Assembly: GCF_964204645.1 (NCBI RefSeq) | Contig: NC_134028.1 | Coordinates: 9,775,001 to 9,839,000, forward strand | DNA length: 64,000 nt | Reading direction: 5' to 3' | From: Tubulanus polymorphus | Lineage: Eukaryota; Nemertea; Palaeonemertea; Tubulaniformes; Tubulanidae | Part shown: one piece after another, positions 37,901-48,500 of the stretch | Position numbering within the stretch: position 1 is the stretch's first letter | Layout of the letters: each line of letters begins with the position of its first letter | Notes under the pieces: model-generated | What the model saw: only the letters and a program-made list of their open reading frames with translations | Told to the model about the DNA's origin: nothing | Database searches by the model: none | Made by a program: the position numbers and the translations under genes

Positions 37901-40269
37901 AACTGCATCGCAGCAACCTCCATCAACATGTATTTGATTGGCACAATGAGTACTTCTCCAACAGGATTGCTAGCAAGGGGTTGTTCGCATCCCGCCAAAG
38001 TGAAGTACGCACTGGCAGTTTCACTATGCCAAAGCTACCTCCAGTTGCTACTAGGTTTGTAACGGTAAAATTAAAGTGGGTAGTGTGAGCCATTAATGTT
38101 TGCCGTAGATGAATTGAAGTTGTTCGTTAATTATATAGTGATGAATGCATGTAGTACTGAATGGTATTCTCAGATGGCAACACAAGCGCAATAAGATAAT
38201 CTTGTGAGAACGCTCTTTTTACTTACGATTGTTCTCTCATTTAATCACGTCTTCCACGTGGAAACATTGATTCCTCAATCATGTATAATGAGACCTGTTA
38301 ATAAATGAAAATACTCTGAATTTCCATTGTTAGATTATTAGGTATATATTCCTTTTAGATTGGCATGGTCAGGGGCGGATCTAGAGCCCAATTAAGGGGG
38401 GGGGCACCTAATAAATGTAGCTATGATTATACTGTATTGACACCGATCGGCGTAGGCGCAAGACGTTCCTATGCTCCTACGGGGGTCTGGGGGTCCTCCC
38501 CCGAAAATTTTGTTTAATCTGTTTTGGGGCAATATCCTGCATTCTGAGGCAAGAATTCATGACAAATACTTCCCCTTTTCTGCTGCTGATAAACTAAAAC
38601 AGAGGGATTAATTTTCGCAGGAGGTCGGTCGAAAAAAACGATCTTCACTTAAAGGAGGGAGGGGGCCCCCTCCCTAGATCCGCGCCTGATGGTGATGGGT
38701 TTTGAATAAGTCTAGTATCTAGCTGTTGTTCATTATTGAAGAAATGGTTTTGTGCTGTAATTGAGAGCCAAGTAGTCGGGGCTGTAAGCGAGGACCTTTG
38801 ATTTGGCCTGCTGTTCAATTTGTTTGGCTTTGCCTCCACATTTTGGCCTTATCTGAATCTTAGGCCAGTTGTTAGCTGAAAAACACTACTGAACACGTCA
38901 CTTGCTTCAGAACTATTTTGTTTCACATTTTTACTGTGTTGATCCTAATAGAATGGTTCTGGGAGTAACTTCCTGTTAGCTCTTGGTGGAACAAATTGTA
39001 ACCACTGAATATAAACAGCTGATATTTTGTCATTAGGAGGGAAATAGGTGGTGGAATTGAAATGGCAAGTTTCGTCAGCTCTAAGCCATTTGGATGTGCT
39101 GGGAGAGAATTTGCTAAATTTCATTTCAATGAATTTTTCTTCATTCTTCCAATCGATGCTTGACCTAGTTGCATGACATCACAGGGAAAGCCCTTCACAT
39201 AGGGCATAACTTGGAAATCCCTCTAGAAGGGCTTTCCCAGTGGCACTATCAAGAACTTTCTCTACCACGTACTTGTGACTCATAGGGAAAACCAATTCCC
39301 ATGTATATCATCGAAGTTGAACAGGCTTGCTACGAAGTGCACCATGATTTCATCTTTATCAGCTGTTGATATGTTATTGCAAATCCAAGAACAAATCGAT
39401 TTTTGTGCCCAAAACTAAAATGTACTCAGTTGATCCTACTGGACCTATGGTCCTTTATTGAATTATGTGCCAAGTTTTCTCTGTTGATTGGTTTAGCTGC
39501 ACATCAGTAGTCCTGCGGTTGCTTTGATGTTTTACTTGCGGGTATATTTTACCACACACAAAAAAGAGTATTTCAAGTTTAATTTCTCTGAAATTCTAAG
39601 ATGATAAAGTTAAATTCGTTGAAAGACTCCAAGTTCACCGTAGAAGTTTTATCTTTGTCAATTGCATAAGGGTTGAGTAGAAATAGCTTCATCTTAAATT
39701 TCAAGCAAGCGCCGTAGGCATGGATGACTGCAATTTAGCAATACGTTTGGTTGCAATTCAGTTGAGTTTTATTTAAGCGAAAAAAATGAATTATGAAGAT
39801 CATTGAGAGGAAGATATAAACACAGTGATCTGAAGTGTCTGTACCTGCAAAACTGCCTGACTGATTTACATAAAAAACACGATTGTGCCGTTTAGATTAA
39901 AGTTACACACATATAACCCACATATTTCGTCATAAAAAGCGATTGCTATATCAGGCTGGCTGTTTTCGCCCCAGGGCTCTTGTCTTCAATGAACCACCCA
40001 AAGAATTTTCGCTGGAGAAGCCTGTGCCAGGGCTTTGGATCTATGATCCTCGTTGGACTTTGTATTGATTAATGAAATTTTGCATTCAATTTTTTTGAAA
40101 ATCTACTGTTGGTTATTTCCAGGGCTTTCTACCAGCATTCGTCAGACTAGGTCCACATACAATTCTTACGTTTTTATTTTTTGAACAAATTCGACTTCAT
40201 TTCGGTGAAATAGTTCGTACACCTATTGAAGACGAGGCTGACCATCATGAACACCATGGAGGACACTAG
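28728..40269 (+). CDS. Mitochondrial dicarboxylate carrier (SLC25A10-like)
   Basis: Inner-membrane carrier, by family exchanging malate or succinate for phosphate and sulfur anions. Coding exons: 28,728-28,835; 30,123-30,242; 32,234-32,394; 32,483-32,524; 33,596-33,710; 33,971-34,063; 34,970-35,050; 35,142-35,198; then a last exon at either 36,064-36,165 or 40,123-40,269. All junctions are GT-AG and phases agree, giving 292 or 307 residues, the usual length for SLC25. The three repeated carrier signatures are present: THPLDLLK (about 29-36), GTPGDMVNVR (about 121-130) and TQPLDVMKTR (about 222-231), with WYFGGVAS, LYNGLSASVLRQ, LTYSLTRFAIYE and MQNDMK, matching animal SLC25A10 along its length. 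The ATG at 28,728 gives the family's short N-terminus before RVGKWYFGG. The odd feature is the two alternative terminal exons. Introns hold a helentron-like copy, a MITE and a gag relic. Identification is strong; exact substrate is by family. Confidence 0.95.
28924..28969. repeat. (AT)n microsatellite, 46 bp
   Basis: Perfect AT dinucleotide repeat in intron 1 of the carrier gene. Confidence 0.95.
29058..29995 (-). mobile_element. Diverged helentron-like copy in intron 1
   Basis: Minus-strand relic of the family at 12,226-14,003. From the left it shows complements of the 3' region (GGGCCCAGAAATAAGCCTGAG, AAATTGGGTCGATTAGAC, CGGAGACCT) and near 29,890-29,960 of a core repeat (AAAGCTGTAGCTCATGATAT, TTCTATGATTGTGTTGAG, TTCAAGGTCATT). 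Ends are eroded. Confidence 0.5.
30710..30869. mobile_element. CAGTGTTTTC-ended hAT-like MITE in intron 2
   Basis: 160 bp with ends CAGTGTTTTCAATAAGA and its exact complement, followed inward by shared GCCAGGTCCC. A 5-bp direct repeat AAGTA flanks it (30,705-30,709 and 30,870-30,874). CAGTG ends are hAT-like, but the duplication is shorter than the usual 8 bp. Non-coding. Confidence 0.7.
30973..32226 (-). mobile_element. Helentron/HINE-like element, copy C, in intron 2
   Basis: A minus-strand copy of the family at 12,226-14,003: terminal palindrome (TAGCCCACTTGGGACTTTAG plus complement) at 30,973-31,005, single-copy 3' part to about 31,480, four core repeats of about 158 bp (near 31,565, 31,712, 31,870 and 32,018), and two successive 5' ends (CCTGGACCCCTAGTTTT near 32,130-32,147 and CCCAGGACCCTTAGTTTT at 32,209-32,226). 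It stops 7 bp before exon 3 of the carrier, so its T-rich end forms much of the acceptor's pyrimidine tract. Confidence 0.75.
32940..33177 (-). pseudogene. Dead retrotransposon gag fragment in intron 4
   Basis: Reading the minus strand, short phrases such as LTLQGQARDAANDI and FMAFELFKRTEG occur in order and resemble the gag-like N-terminal domain of copia-type retrotransposons in invertebrates. The frame is broken by stops (for example after GNDNFA) and a frameshift, and no protease, integrase or reverse transcriptase follows. It is a decayed fragment, unrelated to the host gene. The family call rests on motif resemblance only. Confidence 0.4.
34470..34760 (+). mobile_element. Possible tRNA-derived SINE in intron 6
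   Basis: The segment GTGGCTGAGTGTAGCGATG followed by AGGTTCGAATCGCTGCC resembles an RNA polymerase III A box and B box with shortened spacing. The neighbouring GCAGCCACAG and CTGTGGCTG also form an inverted repeat. No cloverleaf can be drawn. Extent is approximate. Confidence 0.35.
35610..35700 (-). mobile_element. tRNA-like SINE head in intron 8
   Basis: On the minus strand, GGGCAGGGCTTTGTACATAA is followed by TCTCGGGTTTGAATCCCTG, which reads like an anticodon-side remnant followed by a good T arm with B box. The 5' half of a tRNA is missing, so this is a SINE or tRNA pseudogene fragment. Confidence 0.35.
36064..36165 (+). CDS. Carrier alternative last exon 9a
   Basis: Preceded by CTAACTGCAG and in the phase (0) required by exon 8. 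It encodes 33 residues (FVPAFVRLAPHTILTFLFFE at the core) covering the sixth transmembrane segment of the carrier, then a short tail LRLGTIQHV and stop. It contains no internal donor, so it must be a terminal exon. An AATAAA at 36,565-36,570 could serve its transcript. Compared with exon 9b the protein is highly similar but many third codon positions differ, arguing for selection on the protein rather than a recent copy. Confidence 0.85.
   Translation, partial: GFVPAFVRLAPHTILTFLFFEQLRLRLGTIQHV
36410..37430 (-). mobile_element. Eroded helentron-like copy
   Basis: Begins with a broken terminus (TTAGCCCATTTCGAGTGAAG, and TTAGCCCACTTTACAG shortly after) and shows core-repeat complements near 37,230-37,410 (TTAGTTGCAAAGTTG, TTGTTACCACAATCAATAGC, GACATGTTCTATAATTGTG). 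The middle is largely unrecognisable. Confidence 0.45.
38370..38688. mobile_element. CAGGGGCGGATC-ended hAT-like MITE
   Basis: 319 bp with ends CAGGGGCGGATCTAG and CTAGATCCGCGCCTG, G-rich just inside the left end and C-rich just inside the right. A 5-bp direct repeat ATGGT flanks it (38,365-38,369 and 38,689-38,693). Similar ends recur singly at 43,885 and degraded at 59,065 and 59,350. Non-coding. Confidence 0.7.
40123..40269 (+). CDS. Carrier alternative last exon 9b
   Basis: Preceded by GGTTATTTCCAG and in the same phase as 9a. It encodes 48 residues: a second version of transmembrane segment 6 (FLPAFVRLGPHTILTFLFFE) followed by a longer acidic and histidine-rich tail ending DEADHHEHHGGH. 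About five residues differ from 9a over the 28-residue shared core. The tail is unusual for a mitochondrial carrier and would lie on the cytosolic side in the standard topology of the family, where it could bind metal or a partner; that role is speculation. Confidence 0.85.
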   Translation, partial: GFLPAFVRLGPHTILTFLFFEQIRLHFGEIVRTPIEDEADHHEHHGGH

Positions 40270-41790
40270 AAGATCGCGAAGATAGTACAGGTCACACTAT
40301 TGTCAGGAATTTGTTTAATTGGGAGTGTAAGTGTTCTCCATCCAAAGAGTGATATATATAGCTTCAGTGGAGACAGGCAAGTAGCTTCACTGTTTTTATT
40401 GGCAGTTCATTTTCCTTAAGATTCAAGGCTAACTTTGGACTTCAATGCCAGACCTAGTTAACTGTAGACCTATTTTTCTGGAAGTACATAGGACAAGCCC
40501 ACGATTTCATTTGATATCTAAGAGTATGTTTTAAAAATGTGGACCTTTTTGGATTTCATACCTGCCTCCACCCCCACGCTACGAGTCTGGGACACAATGG
40601 CCGACCCAGGGGTGGTTCAGGGGTCCGAAACCCTCCCTTTTCAGAAGAGTGCCCTTTTGAAATTATGAGAAGTTCAAAGGTTTGACCACCCGCTGATGCT
40701 CTAGATAACGACTATGACTGCTGTGTTTTGTTGAAGGTCTAATTTCCAACTCATTCACAAGTTCTAGTAATATTATGTCAAAATTCTGTATAACTTAGTT
40801 TTTATTGTTACGGTAATTAGAATTGGATAAAATCATCTGTAATTGATTGTTGATTTAACGCAGCTGCAGATTTCTTAGGTCAGCGGTCAGTTTTCTAAAA
40901 CTCAATTTTGTGTAAATGGAAAGTACCTTTTTTACCCGAAATTTGCCCTTTGAAAATTTCTGGATGTCACTACTGAGACATCTAGGTCGGACATGCCCAA
41001 CTAGAACTTTCGAGTGTGGTCCCGACTTTTGCTGGTCCCTGTTAGTCCATGGACTCTAAAACGATTCGTTTTACAGTCCATGGTTAGTCTGAGTTAGGCG
41101 AGGTAATACTGTACTGTGCTACATGTTTATGCCGGTAGGTGCTATGGGATCTATAGTCGGTCATCGCCCAGAACGAATATTGTGAAAACAAGAAACCAAT
41201 GAATATGTAAGAAACTAGGAAGAAAAGGGTTTTCATTCGCACTCCCAAACCCCCTGGCGTTGCTAGTTTCTGATCTGCGTGGACAGTCGCTAGGTCGGGT
41301 ACTTAATAAACTGCCATTGTATATGTCTCATGTGCCATTGTGTTAAATCGCTATTTGCAAGTAGGGTTACTAACAATTCTAGAATTTAAGGCTGTAAAGA
41401 GTATTTTGTTTGATACATTATACATATCTGGTGCCGGTCCCAGACGAATAGACTGGAGGTTTGAAAAGGCTCGTTGTTGGCTAACTGGAGGTTTTTTTAA
41501 CAGGAAAAAAATTAAATCCATTTACGAGCTATTCTTACTGGAAACCGGGCCCCAGTGTATTTTAGTCTGTGTAAATCGTTGTTTGAGCATTTTGATCATG
41601 ACCTGAACTGATGTGTTAAATCATATATATTAATTGTGTATTAAAACTGGTCGAAACCGAAAATGTTACTGTGTATAAACATGTTTTGTCTTTTTGATAC
41701 ATGCATATGTACTGATATTATTAGTATGGTTAGAATGTTATTTTATTCGATTGAATAAAAGTGCTTTACTTTTGATTTTATTATAGTTGA
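40270..41790 (+). other. Probable 3' UTR of the long carrier isoform
   Basis: AT-rich sequence after the stop of exon 9b. A strong polyadenylation signal AATAAA lies at 41,754-41,759 with a following T-rich stretch (TGCTTTACTTTTGATTTTATT) and another AATAAA shortly after. An earlier cleavage site cannot be excluded. The 88-codon open frame at 41,340-41,606 has no recognisable domain and is disregarded. Confidence 0.45.
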
Positions 41791-41794
41791 AATA

Positions 41795-44213
41795 AATATG
41801 ATTATACTAGTTACGATGGAGATAAATCGTCAGTTAATTATCGGATTTTTTATTGGTACCTCGAGGAAGCTCGGTGTGACTGTCTGATGTCTAATATAAC
41901 ATTTTATGAATGAAACCCAGTGAATAAGTCGGAACTAGGGCCATTTAATTAGACGAGCCGATAAAACTAATAGGAAACTGTTCATTTACTGGTCCTAAAT
42001 TGATATCAGTGGATTTGCAGACTTGTAAAGGAAATCCAACCTTATTTGCAATTCAACTCGGGCTGCGATTTCTAAAGAGCGATGATTTAATCAAAGTCTT
42101 TATTATAGCTGGACCGTAGTAAATAAATCCAAACTTTAATATAAATTCTCTCATTTTGTTCCTTTTTTCCAATATCATCGGTTCAGTCGCTCCGCGTACA
42201 AAACTTCTATGATTATCTTGTGTATTTGTTTAGTGTATCAGGAATTGCAGCTAGAGGCAATATGTGTCCACGCCAATGTGGATTTGGACGTTTCTTAAAA
42301 TTCTACTTGAGGTCATTGGTGTAGTCGACACGCCATGTACGACAAAAATTTAAGTATTTCCCGGGTACAATTCTACCAAAAATATCTGAAATATCAAAAC
42401 GGTTAAGTTTTGAATTTTCCCACATCACTGATACCAGGCCAAAAATTGAGATTTAATCCTGTATCTGGTGGTAGAAATACGTGTTTTAAAGCCTACGTAG
42501 TAGGACTGCATTTTTCGCTTCTCGTCGCTAAGCTTCAAACCACAGTAAGAGTGACGGTAGATTAAAGAAAGAATTTGTCAGATAAAGAGTTTCTCACATA
42601 AAACATTCTTTCCTTTCATTCTGTGACATATAGCATTCAGTTAATTGGCCGCAAGATTTGCTGTATAAATCCGAAAGCAAACTGACACCATCTCATCCAA
42701 CTATAAAATTGCTAAGTCATGTTTGTGTGAATTGGTTAACATTTGGGCTCTCAAGTGCCTCTCTCAGTTGCAGAACGGATGCTTTTGTTGTCAGAGAATA
42801 TTTTTGCAATTTGAAGGAAATTTTAATGAAGGAGAAATGGGGAAGTGATGTATTTTTCTGCGTCTGACAACAGACCGTGAATTGTTATGGAAATGAATGG
42901 TTTTATGAGAATTGAGAGCCGATCTTCGTCTGTCAAATCGTCTGCTTCTCGCAGAGAACAGACGGCCAGTTCTCTTCCAATTTATTGATTATTCTGAAGC
43001 GTGTCGAGGTCGTCGTGTCACGTGTCGAGGCGACTGCTAGGATTTAAATAAATCTCTGTTTTAAAAACCGAACAATCTGTTGCAAATAAAGAAGAATATG
43101 ACGAAAAGATGCCAGAGACGAGTCTGATGTCCGCAGTGTTGTACATGAAATGTATCAAATTATTATGCATATTCATATGAAGAATGTATGCAGTAGACTG
43201 TCGGTCAGTCTATTTTCAAATCGTGAGTCCTGTTTTTTTTTTTGGGGGGGGGGGGGGGATTACAAACCTCAAAATGGGTGATAAACTGACGACTAAAAAA
43301 ATGTGCAATAAATGATAAACGTGTCATCGTGAATGTTTATCCGTATTATACTTCATTCAAGGATTACCTCCGTGGTTTTTGACGAAAATAGCCTAATCAA
43401 TGATAATGATAATGATAATGATATCAACAATATTGATGATAATGATGTATACATTTATAAAGCGCCTAACTATTAGCCTATATTAAAGAGCACGCGGCTT
43501 GCAGCAGTATAAATTTCAAAATTGATAATATCGAGCAGAGCGGCCAGGCCGCTTGCAGCTGACTGAACTGAGAGGTGCGTGTATCATCTAATTTATTGCG
43601 AGTAAATGATAAAGCCGATGATTAATAATAAAAGTGATGAGTATTTTAATCTTATTGATCCATTGTTTTATGTATGTTATTAAGGGTTCATTGTTGTGAG
43701 TTGAGCAAGCACGGTTTATTTATTGCTAGTTCCAGATGTTCCTTCGCAGAAACTCATGATCGCTTTTCTAGAATATTAAATAACGGGTTATTATAAATAG
43801 ATTCAATCTCTATTGCCACCATCATTTCAGATTTGTAGATAAAAGCCCTTTATGTACCTATTCCCAGTCATTTACTGGTTCTAGGCGCGGATCCAGAGGG
43901 CCGGGTGTTTCAGGGGTCGTGCTTTCAGATGCCCCTTATGTCAGATGCCCCAACAATAGATTGGCGGATTAAGTAGAGAGTCATAATGGGGCTACTGCCC
44001 CTAACTCTAACCTTTAATGACTGAGATTTATTGTAAGGGGCATGAACAAGGGAAGGCAATCCATTCTATAACACCGGCAAGGCAGACAGTGACTGATGAA
44101 AACAATCGTATTAATTCGAAATCAAGGGCTTTACACGGACGCAAATTCGACCGTGATACTGCATAAAATGCTACTTAAATGGATTGAGGTTTAGAAGTAA
44201 TCAAGAAAAAGTA
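41795..44213. other. Intergenic, carrier to tRNA-Leu
   Basis: No gene seen. It contains a T11-G15 homopolymer junction at 43,233-43,258, a (TGATAA)n-type microsatellite at about 43,400-43,425, and one hAT-MITE-like end (GGCGCGGATCCAGAGGG) at about 43,885 without a partner. Confidence 0.5.
43233..43258. repeat. T11-G15 homopolymer junction
   Basis: Eleven T directly followed by fifteen G. A similar T11-G12 junction occurs at 59,738-59,760. Confidence 0.9.
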
Positions 44214-44295
44214 TGGCAGCGGTGGGATTCGAACCCACGCCCATTTCTGGACTGGTGCCTAAAACCAGCGCCTTAGACCACTCGGCCACGCTACC
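44214..44295 (-). tRNA. tRNA-Leu (anticodon UAG)
   Basis: An 82-nt type II tRNA on the minus strand. Acceptor stem GGTAGCG pairs with CGCTGCC (one T-G pair) and the discriminator is A, as expected for leucine. The A-box region is TGGCCGAGTGGTCTAAGGC. The anticodon stem is CTGGT/ACCAG with loop TTTAGGC, giving TAG. There is a long variable arm, and a T arm GTGGG TTCGAAT CCCAC with the B box GGTTCGAATCC. No intron. A TTTTT terminator follows about 5 nt downstream (around 44,205-44,209). All stems pair, so it looks functional. The plus-strand open frame across it (MAAVGFEPTPISG...) is antisense noise. Confidence 0.96.
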
Positions 44296-44517
44296 AACTG
44301 AGGTTGTGACGTGGCTCAGCCGTATTGGTAACACAAAGCGATCCACCGCGCTCTGCTCCATTTTACGCGCGAGGTTTAAACTATCTATTGGGTATGATCA
44401 ACGAAAATAGTGAGTATTTTACCAAAGGGATCTAGGATCGAAGGGACGAATCCCTGAAATTCCATCTGATGATTAGAAAATTTTGTGAAAAAGAGAAATC
44501 ATAATGATGTCGTGTTG

Positions 44518-45585
44518 GGGACGCTGAAAATGCACGACATGAAAATGACTGTAACGGAATATTCCTACAATGAAAACATGGGAATAATCCACTATTAGAA
44601 AATACTAGAAATGGCACAACCTGATAAAACAAGAACTGGAGAATGTAGGAACGTACACACTGGATTATAAAATAATAATCCAATAGTGGAATATACAAGA
44701 AATACCCCTTACTGGAAAATACAGGAAATTGAAAATGTAGGAATTTCCTGAATATTCCAGTTCCTGCAAAGTGTGATGCATGTTTTTCCGGCATTTTCCA
44801 GTTCTTGTACTTTCCAGTTCTTGTTCATTATTGATGTGCACATTCTTGTATTTTCATGTCATGCTTTTTAGATGCTAATAACTCTTCACCTAATAACACT
44901 ACACTAAACCTGTAAAATTGTATATACAATGCCAATGGAATATCTATATCAAACTTTCAGCTTTGCTTACATTTGGTACTAATAATCTAAATAGACATTA
45001 TAATGATGAACTGATGAATAATCAACATTAGAAAGACAATAATTTCGTGGATGATCTTTGCTTTTGCAAATGTTTATAGGCCATTTGTCATTAATTATTT
45101 ATTGAAAACTGGATGAAATCCCGAAATTTCTATATAAAGATCATTAATGGATTCTTGTATTTTCATGTTGTGCACATTCAGCGATAGACAGTAGGATGCT
45201 GAAAATGAACAACATGAAAATACAAGAACTAGAAAAAGCATGACATGAAAATACAAGAATGTGCACATCAATAATGAACAAGAACTGGAAAGTACAAGAA
45301 CTGGAAAATGCCGGAAAAACATGCATCACACTTTGCAGGAACTGGAATATTCAGGAAATTCCCACATTTTCAATTTCCTGTATTTTCCAGTAAGGGGTAT
45401 TTCTTGTATATTCCACTATTGGATTATTATTTTATAATCCAGTGTGTACGTTCCTACATTCTCCAGTTCTTGTTTTATCAGGTTGTGCCATTTCTAGTAT
45501 TTTCTAATAGTGGATTATTCCCATGTTTTCATTGTAGGAATATTCCGTTACAGTCATTTTCATGTCGTGCATTTTCTATCGTCCC
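44518..45585. mobile_element. Young fold-back DNA transposon, 9-bp duplication
   Basis: 1068 bp made of two inverted arms of about 352 bp (44,518-44,869 and 45,234-45,585) around a 364-bp spacer. The arms differ only in a small indel/substitution near the tips (GGGACGCTGAAAATG against GGGACGATAGAAAATG) and about one base near the middle. A perfect 9-bp direct repeat GTCGTGTTG flanks the element (44,509-44,517 and 45,586-45,594). The spacer carries a smaller inverted repeat (TTCTTGTATTTTCATGTTGT and complement, about 45,153-45,230). The 100-120-codon open frames in the arms are mirror images of each other and carry no transposase motif. A 9-bp duplication fits Mutator-like elements; the near-identity argues for a recent insertion. 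Confidence 0.85.
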
Positions 45586-45594
45586 GTCGTGTTG

Positions 45595-48500
45595 CCGATT
45601 TATTGAATGAGTCTTATTATGGCCGGTTTAGACTGAGTATCAAAGTTAGTAGGGGTAACTCCTCAATTTGGGTGACAACTACCATAGCAACAATGAGAAA
45701 CCATGGTTATAACTGATAAGTTCTAAAATGTTCCCAGGGACTATTTTTCTGCCACATCTATCAAACCCAGCCCAAGACTCCTGAAAGCTTAACCGGATTA
45801 CCGTACTTCAGTCAAGCAAAAACCCAAGTAGGCTATGAAACTTCAAATAACCAAGAATTTTAGTCAAGGCGATACCATTCAGATACAAAACCATGGCAAT
45901 GGAATACCGGTATTAGCTTATAAAGCAGGACTGGGCCGGAGGACTACTTAGTTTCTCAGGATCTCACTAAAATGCACCTAGTGGGTGTTTGTATTCTTTT
46001 TCAATAACACGTTCCGATTCTTTTCAAAACTACGACTGGGGTCCTTAAAACAAAAAGATCAAAACGATATCGCAACATTCGGCGATCGGTGCTCACCGCC
46101 GTAGGCCAAGGCCTAAGCCGAAAGGGATTATTTCTGCATGGGTTAAGGCCTGGTGAACGTACGACAAAATGAGCAATCCAGTCGATCATCAGCAGATGCC
46201 TAAAAGTTGATAAACACGTCCAAGTCACGAGGCCGACTGGGGCGGCACTGGGGACTTGGTTCATTCCAGTGCGGGAGTAGGCCTACACCTATTGCATTTT
46301 TGGCCTCTCCTGGTCCACCCCTGCCGGATCGATTAGCCTATAGGAAACATTTTGGACTCATTGTTCATAGTATGAGATTTTATAATCACTATAAGGTCAA
46401 TTCATGAATAGAACCCCGGAACTAATAATGATCTAATTGAATCTAGTTGAGTCTCGTCAACAGGGGCTGGTATATCTTATAGGGATTTGGTTTGGCCCTC
46501 CCCCCAAATACCGGCAGGCTACCGTACTAAGAGTATGGGAAGCAAATGCCGGACTGTGGGGGGGGGGGGTGTAATCAATGATATATATTTAAAGTAGCCT
46601 AACAAGTTTCTTTAACAGAAAGAGTAGGTAACTCGGGATTATGCAGGGGCTGTGGAATCACCCAACGCACCCTCCAGGGTGCAGAGACGGGCCTGTGGAA
46701 TAGGACTAGTGACTGAATAAGGTCTCAAAGAGAGCCAAACGATAGTTAATAATTCGGGGACACCACACCTATTGTTCACATGCGTCCACGTGCATCATCC
46801 CATATTGGCCGTCACTGTCACTATAGTCACTGACGAAGTCAGGTGGAGGGCCTACTTATCAATCAAGTGTTTGCCACATATTGTAACCCCTACAAACTAG
46901 TAATTATAGTCATCAGATCTCAGGTAAGTTTTAACCTTCAATGATAACTCCCAGTTTTAACAGATATAAGCTTATATAGGCGGTACAACATCCAAATATG
47001 TGAACATCAAGAACGAAAAATTCACAACAATGATAGGCCCAAAAATTGTTTTATCGACTCTCACAGTTCATTGTCTGGCTCATGTAAATGTAGATATAAA
47101 GTATCACTAGCGATAATTAAACCTTTAGGGGGTCAGTTGAGTTTGTTAATTTGACTATATAATGCGCCTTCTGGCAATCCGCGTGCTGTTGTCAAAGGTT
47201 CACTGTCTCCGAAAATCAACATCACTTAAACGTAAGCGTAAACTTCAAGTGACGTCAGGCGTTGATGCATAAAATAAGCAGTGAGAACTACCCGTAATAG
47301 TTCAATACACTTGGATAACTATCCGCATTCCACTGGGACAGTTCGGACAGTGTTCGGGCACTGGTCAGTTGACTGAGTCGTTTCATTGTCTCTTGGGAAA
47401 CAACGATCTGTGTTCTTAAACGAATGTTATAGTGAATGGCCGAACCAAAATCCGTTTAGTCTACATCGAGTTGTGTGAATAGCAATCCTCCTGTTTAAAT
47501 ACAAACATATATACATATACAAAAAGATGTATATATTATATCAAATTAACATAGCTTTAATCAATTCTGGGGGTGTACTCTCGAAAATGAAACTCCTAAG
47601 ATTTTTGAAAATTCCATCTTAAAGACATTACAAAAGTGATGGCATATATATACACATGTTTTACTTGAACAACTTAAATTTTGCTTGAAACATCCGAAAA
47701 ATTCCTGTCTCGAGAGCTAAGTAGGGATCAACTGAGAAGTAGTTGTAAGATTTTAATTGGTAAACGGTAGACTAGAAATGATTGACGGTGACTTCATTGA
47801 AGCGACTGGGCTTGACTAATATCAAGTCGCCCCGTAGTAAGTATCAGACACAAAATTACTTCAGTTTTCTGGCCTACTGACCCTGTACACGTTAATCCAA
47901 CGAGAATTCCTATTAAAATACCAATTACAAAGGTCATCGCTTATCGTCTGGTTGATTTAACTGGAACCATTCGAGCGGTACGCAGACGACCAACATCCGG
48001 GACATTGTTGACAGTTAGCTCTCAACGTTAGGATTAGTTTGCATGACGAATGGCCCGAATTTCGATGACGTTCGAATTTTAAAAACGCCAGACGAACCAA
48101 CCCTTGGGTGAAAATCGCTACCGAAAATCTCTGTCGTCACAAAATTAATACAAAATGAATTTAAGTTACAGAAATCAATGTATAGGCCTTATGTACCGGT
48201 ATATGAAAGATTATCATTTCATTCAATTCAAAATGACTAAGGCAATTTAAGTTGTGTTTCTGCTGCTTAGTCAAATATCTGAGATAGTGAAAGTTGAAAG
48301 CGGAAAATTAGTGTCCGATCGGGAGGTTAATCGACCAATAAAAACGCTCATTGATCCGTAATAAATTTATCCTTCAATCTTTCGTGAGTGTTTTTATAAT
48401 TCCCGCTGCGGCAAATCGCCAAGTGAACGAAAGATAGATTATTCTCGACTGTAACTATAACCTCAGCAGTAAAATAGACATTGTTTACGATATCATACAT

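Larger units (their letters stand above)
36166..40122. other. Spacer between the two alternative last exons
   Basis: Holds the 3' UTR of the short isoform, an eroded minus-strand helentron-like copy (about 36,410-37,430) and a CAGG-ended MITE (38,370-38,688). No further carrier-like exon was found here, so exon 9b is not part of a second complete gene. A 13-bp inverted repeat (GGGAAAGCCCTTC and complement, 39,184-39,196 and 39,226-39,238) is the only other structure noticed. Confidence 0.6.

Noticed and set aside
36166-40122. A second, tandem carrier gene ending in exon 9b
   Set aside because: No additional copies of exons 1-8 lie between the two terminal exons, so duplication of the last exon alone is the simpler reading.
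44213-44410. Plus-strand open frame starting MAAVGFEPTPISG
   Set aside because: It is the antisense translation of the tRNA-Leu gene, a well-known source of spurious proteins.
44432-45716. Open frames of 75-120 codons starting MPEKHASHFAGTGIF on both strands
   Set aside because: They are mirror translations of the arms of the fold-back transposon and have no transposase motif.
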